This document shows positions 1 through 5,584 of a stretch of DNA of 5,584 nt, in pieces (position 1 is the first letter of the stretch; each line of letters begins with the position of its first letter). The DNA is from CAZRIE01 sp964600075 (GTDB lineage Bacteria; Bacteroidota; Bacteroidia; Flavobacteriales; Flavobacteriaceae), in the NCBI GenBank assembly GCA_964600075.1, contig CAZRIE010000181.1:1-5584 (forward strand). Direction: 5' to 3'. A program made the position numbers and the translations under genes. The notes under the pieces were generated by a model. It was not told where the DNA came from. It ran no database searches and worked only from the letters and a program-made list of their open reading frames with translations.

Positions 1-111
1 AACAAAGAAGGTGGTAAAAATCGCTTTGAATTAATGCTTGACGGTCACACAGCTCTCATAGATGATATCATCATCAAAGGACCTACAATTATAGCGATAC
101 GCTTTAAGTAA
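1..111 (+). pseudogene. Truncated GNAT-type N-acetyltransferase, N-terminal fragment (partial at window edge)
   Basis: Frame 1 is open from the first base to a TAA at 109-111 and gives 36 residues. The stretch KNRFELMLDGHTALIDD resembles the first two beta strands of the small (about 90-100 residue) YjdJ-like GNAT proteins, which normally read like 'KNRFEL.(V/L)DG.TAFI(D/E)Y'. The start codon would lie a few codons left of the window. The intact family continues with an 'HTEVP' segment, an acetyl-CoA-binding glycine motif and a 'CPF(V)..Y..RHPE' ending. None of these appears here: the frame closes after PTIIAIRFK, and I do not find the missing part in the other plus-strand frames downstream. 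The fragment therefore cannot encode a working acetyltransferase. The assignment rests on remembered family patterns over about 20 residues. A chance read-through of an unrelated gene's last codons is the main alternative. Confidence 0.45.
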
Positions 112-232
112 ATCTTATGCATGCGATTAAATCATCTTTTGAATACCTTTTAAAATTTGGATATACCACAAGTTGCACCAACCAAATCAGCACCACCAAT
201 CCAAAATCGAAAAGCAGGTGAAACGATGTTAT
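45..232 (-). pseudogene. Decayed small integral membrane protein gene (start lost, frameshifted, truncated)
   Basis: Directly after the pirin stop, and in the same minus-strand frame, codons 232 down to 107 read ITSFHLLFDFGLVVLIWLVQ followed by LVVYPNFKRYSKDDLIACIRFT and a stop at 106-104. The first half is a convincing transmembrane helix. The 'Q..VYP.F..YS..D' pattern matches my recollection of a short multi-spanning membrane family that continues 'WH..Y..RI..(V)(G/I)PLM'. That continuation exists one frame over: from position 119 down it reads HKIYLKRIAIIVGPLMM. Restoring one G, so that TGCAT at 121-117 becomes TGGCAT, would join the halves as DLIAWHKIYLKRI. No ATG precedes the open stretch. 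An ATA at 232-230 sits where ATG is expected, and pirin's TAA blocks any in-frame extension upstream. The shifted frame stops at 47-45, far short of a full protein. Family function is unknown to me. Confidence 0.55.
61..72. repeat. Perfect 12-bp palindrome at the junction of two gene fragments
   Basis: The sequence GATGATATCATC equals its own reverse complement. It lies where the plus-strand acetyltransferase-like reading and the minus-strand membrane-protein reading stop looking family-like, so it may mark the rearrangement point. It is too short to be a transposon end and has no loop, so it is not a terminator. Chance occurrence is possible. Confidence 0.35.
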
Positions 233-238
233 ATTCTT

Positions 239-1276
239 TTACTTTTCGATCAACTTTCCATCAGGGTATTTAGCAAATCGGCCTCTGTCTTTATCATGAA
301 CGTTATCGGTATAGGGCCAGGGCCAACCTCCGAATTGCGTCAAACGATATTCCTGCATAGCATTTTGAATCTCTTCATCGGTATTCATAACAAAAGGGCC
401 ATACTTGGCTACCGGTTCGTTTAGGGGTTTGCCTTGAAGCAGTAAAAGATGGGCGACTTTTGTTCCAGCCTTAATTGTGATCTCTTTTGTCGTATCTATT
501 TCGACGCCATAATTTGGGCGTACTTCTTCTTCGTGAATTTGAATCGAATCACCTTCATAGAAGTATAAAGTTCGATTTATGTCAGCAGTGGTTTTTGGTA
601 TGGTAAAACTAGCATTCGCATCGATATGAATGTTTAAAATCGCAACTTCATTATCTTTTTCGGCCGCCCAAGAATCAGGGGCGGGCTCTGGGGCATTCTT
701 TCCATTATAGCTTCCTGCGATAACCTTAACTCTGACACCCTCTTTAGTGATTGAAGGAATATCTTCATGCCAAAGCATTTTAAAGTGGGGCTCTACAAAT
801 TTATTTTTCTGGGGTAGGTTGAGCCAAACCTGGAATAATTGCAAGGTATTCTCCTTGTCCGTATGCAATAACGGAAACATTTCGCAATGCTGTACGCCTC
901 GACCGGCGGTCATCCATTGCACGTCGCCTTCTCCAAAACGACCTGCCGCGCCTAATGAATCGGAGTGGTCGCAAAAACCTTTATTTACAATGGTTATCGT
1001 CTCAAAACCACGATGTGGGTGGGACGGAAAACCGGGAATGGTTTGCCCATGGTACATACGCCAGCCGTCTTTGATAATAAAATCATTGCCAAGGTTACGG
1101 CCTTCCAAAGAAGCATCGGGCGACATATCTTCTTTACCCTTAGGGTACTTATCTAAATGATAAACACAAAACAAAAATGGATCTTGGGTCTGCCATGGAA
1201 AACCCAATTCGAATATTTTTTTAATGGGACTTTTCATTTTTTTAGGATTTAATACAAAATTAAAGGTTGATGTCAT
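239..1276 (-). CDS. Pirin family protein (bicupin)
   Basis: This encodes a 345-residue cytoplasmic pirin, an iron-binding double-cupin protein. Characterised relatives include human pirin, a redox-sensitive NF-kB cofactor, and E. coli YhhW, which has quercetinase activity. The N-terminal cupin carries the pirin signature HPHRGFETIT, with metal ligands H86 and H88, and the second ligand pair in GRGVQHCE (H130 and E132), so all four metal-binding residues are present. The C-terminal cupin ends with the usual GKPLNEPVAKYGPFVMNT segment and a FGGWPWP tail. A second ATG (codon 14, at 1237-1235) directly precedes SPIKKIFELGFPWQTQDPF, where I would expect homologues to begin, and it has an A-rich leader. 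The true protein may therefore be 332 residues. The gene lies 90 bp downstream of the VOC gene and could be its operon partner. Its substrate cannot be deduced from the sequence. Confidence 0.93.
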   Translation of the reverse strand: MTSTFNFVLNPKKMKSPIKKIFELGFPWQTQDPFLFCVYHLDKYPKGKEDMSPDASLEGRNLGNDFIIKDGWRMYHGQTIPGFPSHPHRGFETITIVNKGFCDHSDSLGAAGRFGEGDVQWMTAGRGVQHCEMFPLLHTDKENTLQLFQVWLNLPQKNKFVEPHFKMLWHEDIPSITKEGVRVKVIAGSYNGKNAPEPAPDSWAAEKDNEVAILNIHIDANASFTIPKTTADINRTLYFYEGDSIQIHEEEVRPNYGVEIDTTKEITIKAGTKVAHLLLLQGKPLNEPVAKYGPFVMNTDEEIQNAMQEYRLTQFGGWPWPYTDNVHDKDRGRFAKYPDGKLIEK

Positions 1277-1281
1277 GAATA

Positions 1282-1351
1282 ATTAAAAACCCGGGCACTA
1301 AATTCAAATTAGAAACTATTATTGGAATTTAGCCTCTAGAATTGGCGGGTT
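1282..1351 (-). promoter_or_regulatory. Nested inverted repeats between VOC and pirin genes (possible terminator or leader structure)
   Basis: Two inverted repeats sit one inside the other. The outer pair is AACCCG (1288-1293) with CGGGTT (1346-1351). The inner pair is CTAAATTC (1298-1305) with GAATTTAG (1325-1332), an 8-bp perfect stem with a 19-nt loop. Read on the minus strand, the outer stem is followed at once by a run of Ts (TTTTTAATT). That is terminator-like for VOC transcripts, although the inner stem is AT-rich and weak. The run ends only a few bases before the upstream pirin ATG, so the element could instead fold in the pirin leader. A partial third copy, GAATTTA at 1357-1363, offers an alternative pairing partner for CTAAATTC. 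Confidence 0.35.
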
Positions 1352-1366
1352 ATTTTGAATTTATTT

Positions 1367-1816
1367 TTAATGTTTAGCGGTATTGATCTCTATCCAGTAT
1401 TCATCTGGATCTTGAATATAAATTTGTCGAACCCCATCGGAACGATCAGTCACCGCATTTTTCTTACCGGGCCAGTCCCAATAAGTGACATTGTTTTTTT
1501 CTAGATGGGCTATCATTCCATCAAGATCTTGTGTAGAAAGACATAAATGCATCGATTTGTTCTTTTCAAAGGGCGCGAAGTCTTTTTCTATCAAATGTAT
1601 TTGCGAATTACCACTAATTACAAACCATCGAAATCCTGGTTTTTTATCGGGATGTGGGGTTTCTTCCAACCTTAGGATATTTGCGTAAAACTCGGCGCTA
1701 ACATCTGAGTCTTCGACAACAAGTGCAAAATGGTCAATTTTAAAATCAAACGATTGGGCGTTGGTCAGCAGACAGTTTGCAGAAAGTAAAAGCAATAGTA
1801 TCAGATGTTTTTTCAT
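1367..1816 (-). CDS. Exported VOC (glyoxalase/bleomycin-resistance fold) protein
   Basis: The protein has 149 residues. Residues 1-20 form a signal peptide: KK, a run of leucines, then TNA before Q21, the likely signal peptidase I site. C15 lacks a proper lipobox, so a lipoprotein is less likely. The mature part is one vicinal-oxygen-chelate unit made of two beta-alpha-beta-beta-beta modules. The first begins IDHFALVVEDSDVSAEFYANIL; the second runs from MHLCLSTQDLDG to the end pattern IQDPDEYWIEIN. Compared with E. coli glyoxalase I, the four metal positions correspond to H29, H74, H90 and E143, so a metal site is plausible. The family covers isomerases, dioxygenases and resistance proteins, and the substrate cannot be told from sequence. 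Export is atypical, since most single-domain VOC enzymes are cytoplasmic. It follows the propeller gene by 85 bp on the same strand. Confidence 0.85.
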   Translation of the reverse strand: MKKHLILLLLLSANCLLTNAQSFDFKIDHFALVVEDSDVSAEFYANILRLEETPHPDKKPGFRWFVISGNSQIHLIEKDFAPFEKNKSMHLCLSTQDLDGMIAHLEKNNVTYWDWPGKKNAVTDRSDGVRQIYIQDPDEYWIEINTAKH

Positions 1817-1901
1817 TGTTTTGGTGTTGTAGACACCTGATATGGCGTCTGTACGTTAATACTAATTTTTTTAGGGTATTCGAAAAGTATATAAGAATTT
1901 T

Positions 1902-2813
1902 TTATTGGTACTCATAGGAGACAAAAGCAAACTTTTTACTGTCGGGAGACCATGAAGGTACGTTTATGGTACCTTGACCTCCTGTAAATTTACATAAGTC
2001 TTTTATGCTTCCATCCTTTAAATTATATAATCGAAGAGCAGCGCTTTTCATAGGTGGGTGTTTTTCCCCTTGATCATCCAAATACGAAATAAAAACAAAA
2101 TAGTTTCCATTGGGTGAAGGGTGTGCAAACCAGTTTGAATAGGCGTCATCGGTCAGTTGTTTTTTTTGACTTCCGTCGGTATACATGCGCCATATTTCCA
2201 TACTACCCGAATGTGCAGTGTTGTAATAAATATATTTTCCATCCGGTGAATATTCCGGTCCGTCATCAAGACTCTTTGAAGACGTAAGGCGTATTTCTTC
2301 ACCACCGTTGGAAGATATTTTATATATATCGAAGTTGCCGTTACGTTTGGCAGTGTAAACTACGTTTTTTCCATCAGGAGACCAACCGTGCCAGTACGAT
2401 GGAAACAAGGGGGTAATTAATTTGGGTTTTCCCCCTGCCAAGGACATGGTGTAGATTCGGGAAGTGCCTCCAGTAGTGCCTTCAATCGTATCATTATTGG
2501 ATATGGCCAAAAAATCACCATCGAAAGAAATACCATGATCATTATTGCACTTTTTCAAATTACCGGTGGGTATATGTTCTTTGGTTTTTCCGTCGAGTGT
2601 TACGCTGTACAGCAGACCTTTCTGGTTGATGACGAAATATTCACCGTTTGAACTCCAGTTAGGCGCTTCAAAATGAGCGTTTTCCTGTAAAACTATGCTT
2701 CGTTTACCAGTTGCTACATGATACGTTTCAAGAGTGGATAGTATATCTTGATTTTGCGCTAGCAGAGATAGGGGCATAAACAAAAGAATATAAAGCTGAA
2801 CGGTTTTTTTCAT
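1902..2813 (-). CDS. Exported TolB-like beta-propeller protein (PD40/WD40-like repeats)
   Basis: The protein has 303 residues. Residues 1-20 form a signal peptide ending SLLAQ, so the product should be periplasmic or secreted. The rest is a string of TolB-type propeller blades with the hallmark 'WSPDGK..(V/I).(Y/F)': APNWSSNGEYF (50-60), GISFDGDFLAIS (94-105), HGWSPDGKNVVYT (142-154), PEYSPDGKYIYYN (186-198), AHPSPNGNYFVF (230-241) and PSWSPDSKKFAFV (286-298). That makes about six blades, a complete propeller, with no attached catalytic domain. It is shorter than true TolB (about 430 residues), lacks TolB's N-terminal domain and is not beside tol/pal genes, so a Tol-Pal role is not supported. 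Blades of this type usually bind proteins or ligands, and some relatives are carbohydrate-active, but no catalytic residues can be named. It is the first gene of the minus-strand set and is divergent from the lipoprotein gene. Confidence 0.85.
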   Translation of the reverse strand: MKKTVQLYILLFMPLSLLAQNQDILSTLETYHVATGKRSIVLQENAHFEAPNWSSNGEYFVINQKGLLYSVTLDGKTKEHIPTGNLKKCNNDHGISFDGDFLAISNNDTIEGTTGGTSRIYTMSLAGGKPKLITPLFPSYWHGWSPDGKNVVYTAKRNGNFDIYKISSNGGEEIRLTSSKSLDDGPEYSPDGKYIYYNTAHSGSMEIWRMYTDGSQKKQLTDDAYSNWFAHPSPNGNYFVFISYLDDQGEKHPPMKSAALRLYNLKDGSIKDLCKFTGGQGTINVPSWSPDSKKFAFVSYEYQ

Positions 2814-3037
2814 AGTCAGCGCATTTGTGTATGAAGATAGCCAAAAAAATAAATCTAAGTATAAGGTAATTCGCTACGATTGTATTCAGAGACTATCCCA
2901 TTTGCATTAAAAATCAAACAATTCGGAGAAACGAATTCATTCATTTAACACAATAAATTGAGGTCATTGAGAGTTTATTATCAAGCAATTACATTATTTT
3001 GAACCTAACCGACAAACCAAACAAAACCCAAAGTGCT
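2814..3037. promoter_or_regulatory. Divergent intergenic region with a small dyad
   Basis: This 224-bp region separates two divergent genes and must hold the promoters for both. A perfect dyad AATTCG-N6-CGAATT occupies 2920-2937, and a further AATTCG lies at 2868-2873; an operator is possible but unproven. For the plus strand, TTATTTTG at 2994-3001 matches seven of eight positions of the Bacteroidota -7 element (TANNTTTG). It would place transcription start near 3007, about 30 bases before the lipoprotein ATG, but no good TTG-type -33 element lies at the right distance. I found no convincing -7 element for the minus-strand gene. Confidence 0.3.
2855..2944 (-). other. Very short ORF (29 codons) upstream of the propeller gene, doubtful
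   Basis: An ATG at 2944-2942 opens a 29-residue reading frame starting MNEFVSPNCLIFNANG and ending at a TAG at 2857-2855, 41 bases before the propeller gene's ATG. A TAA sits immediately upstream of the ATG. The composition looks protein-like, but there is no recognisable family and no ribosome binding site. The opposite strand is also open over the same stretch, so base composition alone may explain it. It could be a leader peptide, a gene remnant or chance. Confidence 0.15.
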
Positions 3038-4087
3038 ATGAAAAATCTTGACCGCATACTAGTAATGCTCTTTTCCGTATTTCTTTTCGCAAGTTGTAGC
3101 TCTACGAATTCCCTGACTTTGGGCGTAGTTGAACCCGCCCGTGTGCCAATACCTTCAGATGTTCTTAGGGTAGGTATAATTAATCGAAGTATTCCTTCCG
3201 AGGGAAACAGTGAGCTCGACAAAATAGATAAGATTTTGACTTTAGAAGGGTTGAATCTTGATAAGGAGGGGGCAGAAGCTTCCGTAACCGGATTAAAAGA
3301 TGAACTTTCAAGAATCAATCGTTTTGAAAAGATTATAATAATAGACGATATTGAGGTTCAGCGCAAAGGTCTAGGTGTATTTCCGGCAGCTTTAAGTTGG
3401 AACGCCATAGAGCAGATTTGCGAAGCAAATGGGGTAGATATAATTTTCTCTTTAGAAGTTTATGATACGAATACCAGAGTTGATTACGATGCCACTACCG
3501 TATCCCTTCCCAATAGTTTTGGTATCAAAGCAGACATACCAGGGCATAGAGTTACCCTGCGCACTGCTTTGAAAAACGGTTGGCGCGTATATGATCCGCA
3601 GCTGAAATTGGTGCTGGACGAGTTCATGTATAACAAAGAGATTGTTTCTGTGGGTGAAGGCATAAACCCCATGAGAGCTATAGAGGCTGTAGTTGGAAGA
3701 AAAGAATCGGTAATGGAGCTCAGTAGTGGTTTGGGGAACTTATATGCCCTAAAAATAAGGCCCCTTCGGAAAAGAGTTACCAGAAATTACTTTGTAAAGG
3801 GAACAGATAATTTTGAAATCGGCCAAAGAAGGGCACAAGCGGGTGACTGGAACGGTGCCGCAGACCTATGGGAACAGGAGTTGAGTAATCCTGATGGAAA
3901 AATTGCGGGGAGGGCCTTTTATAATATGGCGATTATCAATGAAATCAATGGTGATTTGGAAAAGGCGATGGAATTTGCCTCCAAGTCGTACACCGACTAT
4001 AACACTAAAGATGCTCTCCGTTATATTAATATCCTAAAATATCGCCTTGCCGAAAAACGCGAACTTAACAGACAGCTTTCCCGTTAG
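3038..4087 (+). CDS. DUF6340-type lipoprotein with C-terminal TPR repeats
   Basis: The product is 349 residues from ATG 3038. An in-frame TTG at 2999 would add 13 polar residues ahead of the signal peptide, so I rejected it. Residues 1-20 form a lipoprotein signal (MKNLDRILVMLFSVFLFASC) with C20 as the lipidated cysteine. The residues after it (SSTNS) lack the acidic surface-export signal of Bacteroidota lipoproteins, which suggests a periplasm-facing anchor. The central part, about 30-245, contains PARVPIPSDVLRVGIINRS, the opening I associate with DUF6340, a Bacteroidota lipoprotein family of unknown function. Two TPR-like helical pairs follow at about 259-282 (GQRRAQAGDWNGAADLWEQE) and 290-318 (AFYNMAIINEINGDLEKAME), implying a protein-binding scaffold. 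The C-terminus is basic. It stands alone on the plus strand, divergent from the propeller gene and followed by a terminator. No enzyme motif is visible. Confidence 0.85.
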   Translation: MKNLDRILVMLFSVFLFASCSSTNSLTLGVVEPARVPIPSDVLRVGIINRSIPSEGNSELDKIDKILTLEGLNLDKEGAEASVTGLKDELSRINRFEKIIIIDDIEVQRKGLGVFPAALSWNAIEQICEANGVDIIFSLEVYDTNTRVDYDATTVSLPNSFGIKADIPGHRVTLRTALKNGWRVYDPQLKLVLDEFMYNKEIVSVGEGINPMRAIEAVVGRKESVMELSSGLGNLYALKIRPLRKRVTRNYFVKGTDNFEIGQRRAQAGDWNGAADLWEQELSNPDGKIAGRAFYNMAIINEINGDLEKAMEFASKSYTDYNTKDALRYINILKYRLAEKRELNRQLSR

Positions 4088-4117
4088 AATCGGCGGTAAT
4101 TTTATTAATTCATATAT

Positions 4118-4154
4118 AAAGCCCTAAGGACTACGTGTTTTTGAGGGCTTTTTT
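4118..4154 (+). terminator. Rho-independent-type terminator after the lipoprotein gene
   Basis: AAAGCCCT (4118-4125) and AGGGCTTT (4144-4151) form an 8-bp perfect stem around an 18-nt loop, and the right arm merges into a six-T run (4149-4154). It starts 31 bases after the lipoprotein stop. It lies just beyond the convergent photolyase stop (4170) and has a short A run at its left arm, so it may also weakly terminate minus-strand transcripts. The loop is longer than usual. Confidence 0.75.
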
Positions 4155-4169
4155 AAGTAAAATTATAAA

Positions 4170-5480
4170 CTAGCCTACTGCATCTTTGTATCTTTTTAAA
4201 CAACGTTCGCGCGCCATTTTATGGTCTACCATTTTATTGGGATACGTCAATTCTTGAAGCTCAGGAACCCATTTGTTGATATATTCTTTTTGTTTGTCGA
4301 ACTTTTCTACTTGTGTCATCGGATTAAATATCCGGAAATAGGGCGCCGCATCGACACCACTTCCTGCGGCCCATTGCCAATTGCCAACATTCGCACTCAT
4401 ATCGTAATCAAGCAGCTTTTCAGCGAAATAAGCTTCACCCCATCGCCAATCGATAAGAAGGTGTTTGCATAAAAAGCTTGCAACTAACATACGCACTCTG
4501 TTGTGCATATAACCCGTGGCGTTCAACTCACGCATTCCTGCATCCACTAATGCATAACCCGTTTGACCGTTTTTCCATTTTTCGAATTCATCCTCGTTGT
4601 TACGCCATTCGATACGATCATATTTGGGTCTAAATGAGTTTTCTTTTGTATGCGGAAAATGCCAAAGAATCTGCATAAAAAATTCTCGCCATATAAGTTC
4701 ACTCCAAAAAATCTCATTTTTTTTCGAAATTGCCTTTTTCATCATTTTTCGAACGGATATCGTCCCGAAACGAAGGTGCGGCCCTAGCCGCGAGGTTCCG
4801 TTTTTTATAGCAGGAAAATTTCGAGTGTCTTCATAATTTTCGATTAGCGCAGGTGTCACCGTATAGTCAGGAACTTTCACCGATGATGTCTTAAAACCCA
4901 TATCGGTCAACGATAGATTTGGTAATCGAGAATGTTTGACCAAATTATTTAAGTGTTGACCAGTGCGGTGAAGGGTTAAATGCTTTTCCGCATTAAAATG
5001 TTCTTTCCATTTGTTCTTGTAAGGCGTATAAACGACATAAGGGTTCCCGTCTGCTTTGACTATTTCGTCTTTTTCGAAAACCACCTGATCTTTATAAGTT
5101 TTTAATTCGACATCATTTTTGTCAAGGAAGACTTTTAATTTTTCATCTCTTTCTTTGGCGTAGGGCTCGTAATCATGGTTCGTGTAGACGCATTTTATAT
5201 CGTACGCTGTAGCTAAATCGCTAAAAATTGATATTGGTTCGCCGTGGTAAACTGCAATTGAGCTACCCTGTTTTTCTTGAAGTTCGTACCGCATCTTTTG
5301 CAGGGTCTCATAGATGAAGGTCACGCGTGCGTCGTCTTTGTTAAGTTTATTTAAGATTTCAGTATCGAATATGAAAATAGGTAGTACTGGATGGTCCCCT
5401 TTAAGGGCCTCCAAAAAGCCAATATTATCATCAAGACGTAAATCTCTTCGAAACCAGAATATGGAAATTTTTTGGTCCAT
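4170..5480 (-). CDS. phrB: Deoxyribodipyrimidine photolyase (class I CPD photolyase)
   Basis: This is a 436-residue cytoplasmic flavoprotein that uses blue/near-UV light to split cyclobutane pyrimidine dimers in DNA. The N-terminal antenna-binding alpha/beta domain starts IFWFRRDLRLDDN (7-19). The C-terminal FAD domain contains TSRLGPHLRFGTIS (229-242), SELIWREFF (260-268) and NWQWAAGSGVDAAPYFRIFN (367-386). Key E. coli PhrB positions are kept: the electron-transfer tryptophans map to W302, W345 and W368; the lesion-contacting E274, W277 and W384 map to E261, W264 and W370; and the flavin-contacting N378 maps to N364. These residues favour CPD photolyase over cryptochrome or (6-4) photolyase. 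Length is normal for the family. The antenna cofactor (folate or deazaflavin) cannot be decided here. The gene is monocistronic as far as seen, convergent with the lipoprotein gene, and has a tandem repeat about 50 bp upstream. Confidence 0.95.
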   Translation of the reverse strand: MDQKISIFWFRRDLRLDDNIGFLEALKGDHPVLPIFIFDTEILNKLNKDDARVTFIYETLQKMRYELQEKQGSSIAVYHGEPISIFSDLATAYDIKCVYTNHDYEPYAKERDEKLKVFLDKNDVELKTYKDQVVFEKDEIVKADGNPYVVYTPYKNKWKEHFNAEKHLTLHRTGQHLNNLVKHSRLPNLSLTDMGFKTSSVKVPDYTVTPALIENYEDTRNFPAIKNGTSRLGPHLRFGTISVRKMMKKAISKKNEIFWSELIWREFFMQILWHFPHTKENSFRPKYDRIEWRNNEDEFEKWKNGQTGYALVDAGMRELNATGYMHNRVRMLVASFLCKHLLIDWRWGEAYFAEKLLDYDMSANVGNWQWAAGSGVDAAPYFRIFNPMTQVEKFDKQKEYINKWVPELQELTYPNKMVDHKMARERCLKRYKDAVG

Positions 5481-5499
5481 TGTTTTTAAAAAAAGTTTA

Positions 5500-5507
5500 C
5501 AAGTTTA
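5500..5507 (-). promoter_or_regulatory. Possible -7 promoter element of the photolyase gene
   Basis: On the minus strand, TAAACTTG matches seven of eight positions of the Bacteroidota -7 consensus TANNTTTG and lies about 20 bases before the photolyase ATG. A second near-match, TAAACTTT, follows directly downstream of it, so the two candidates form a tandem direct repeat. No clear TTG-type -33 element is seen at the proper distance upstream, where the A/T-rich stretch meets the tandem repeat. Weak evidence. Confidence 0.22.
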
Positions 5508-5530
5508 TGAGTGCAGGAGTTTATTATTTT

Positions 5531-5584
5531 GACTACTGACTACTGACTACTGACTACTGACTACTGACTACTGACTACTGACTA
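5531..5584. repeat. Heptanucleotide tandem repeat (GACTACT)n, cut by the window edge
   Basis: Seven perfect copies of GACTACT plus five bases of an eighth run to the last base of the window, so the true length is unknown. There are no mismatches. Seven is not a multiple of three, and the unit supplies TGA on the plus strand and TAG on the minus strand, so every one of the six frames closes within 21 bases and the array cannot be coding. It begins about 50 bp upstream of the photolyase ATG. Perfect short-unit arrays can change copy number by replication slippage. Confidence 0.95.

Noticed and set aside
173..424. Plus-strand open frame of 83 codons across the pirin 3' end
   Set aside because: It is antisense to the pirin C-terminus and to the membrane-protein remnant, with no family pattern; it is a shadow.
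747..1160. Plus-strand open frame of 137 codons inside pirin
   Set aside because: It lies fully antisense to the conserved pirin cupin domain, whose metal ligands and signatures explain the sequence.
1817..1901. Possible terminator between propeller and VOC genes
   Set aside because: Only a 4-bp AGAC/GTCT pairing and scattered T runs are present; no credible stem followed by a T tract on the minus strand.
1902..2813. True TolB of the Tol-Pal system
   Set aside because: It is too short, lacks the N-terminal TolB domain and has no tol/pal neighbours; only the propeller repeats match.
2999..3037. TTG start extending the lipoprotein by 13 residues
   Set aside because: It would bury the lipoprotein signal peptide behind a polar leader, and the -7-like element at 2994-3001 overlaps it. 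ATG 3038 gives a standard signal.
2989..3318. Minus-strand open frame of 109 codons
   Set aside because: It is antisense to the lipoprotein signal peptide and DUF6340 domain, is serine-rich and has no motif; a shadow.
5531..5584. CRISPR array
   Set aside because: The unit is 7 bp with no spacers; it is a simple tandem repeat.

Overview
The window looks like a chromosomal segment from a member of the Bacteroidota, most likely a Flavobacteriaceae-type bacterium. The DNA is fairly AT-rich. Start codons follow A-rich leaders without a clear Shine-Dalgarno sequence. Exported proteins end their signal peptides in 'AQ'. One lipoprotein belongs to what I recognise as a Bacteroidota-typical family. 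This placement is inference from style and families, not from a marker gene.

Layout, left to right. Positions 1-238 hold no intact gene. A plus-strand fragment (1-111) reads like the N-terminus of a small GNAT acetyltransferase. A minus-strand fragment (about 232 down to 45) reads like the start of a small membrane protein that has lost its start codon and carries a one-base frameshift. The two run into each other around a perfect 12-bp palindrome at 61-72. Next come three minus-strand genes in a row with 85-90 bp gaps: an exported TolB-like beta-propeller (1902-2813), an exported VOC/glyoxalase-fold protein (1367-1816) and a pirin (239-1276). A 224-bp divergent region separates them from a plus-strand lipoprotein of the DUF6340 type with C-terminal TPRs (3038-4087). 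That gene ends in a rho-independent-type terminator (4118-4154) and converges on a minus-strand class I CPD photolyase (4170-5480). Beyond the photolyase start, a 7-bp tandem repeat (GACTACT) runs off the right edge.

How the parts relate. The propeller, VOC and pirin genes could be co-transcribed, but nothing in their sequences ties them to one pathway, and nested inverted repeats lie between VOC and pirin. The photolyase is a stand-alone DNA repair gene with its key residues intact. The lipoprotein is probably anchored in an envelope membrane and faces the periplasm. I found no mobile element, CRISPR array, tRNA/rRNA or obvious defence system. The most unusual material is the broken-gene junction at the left edge and the heptamer repeat at the right edge.
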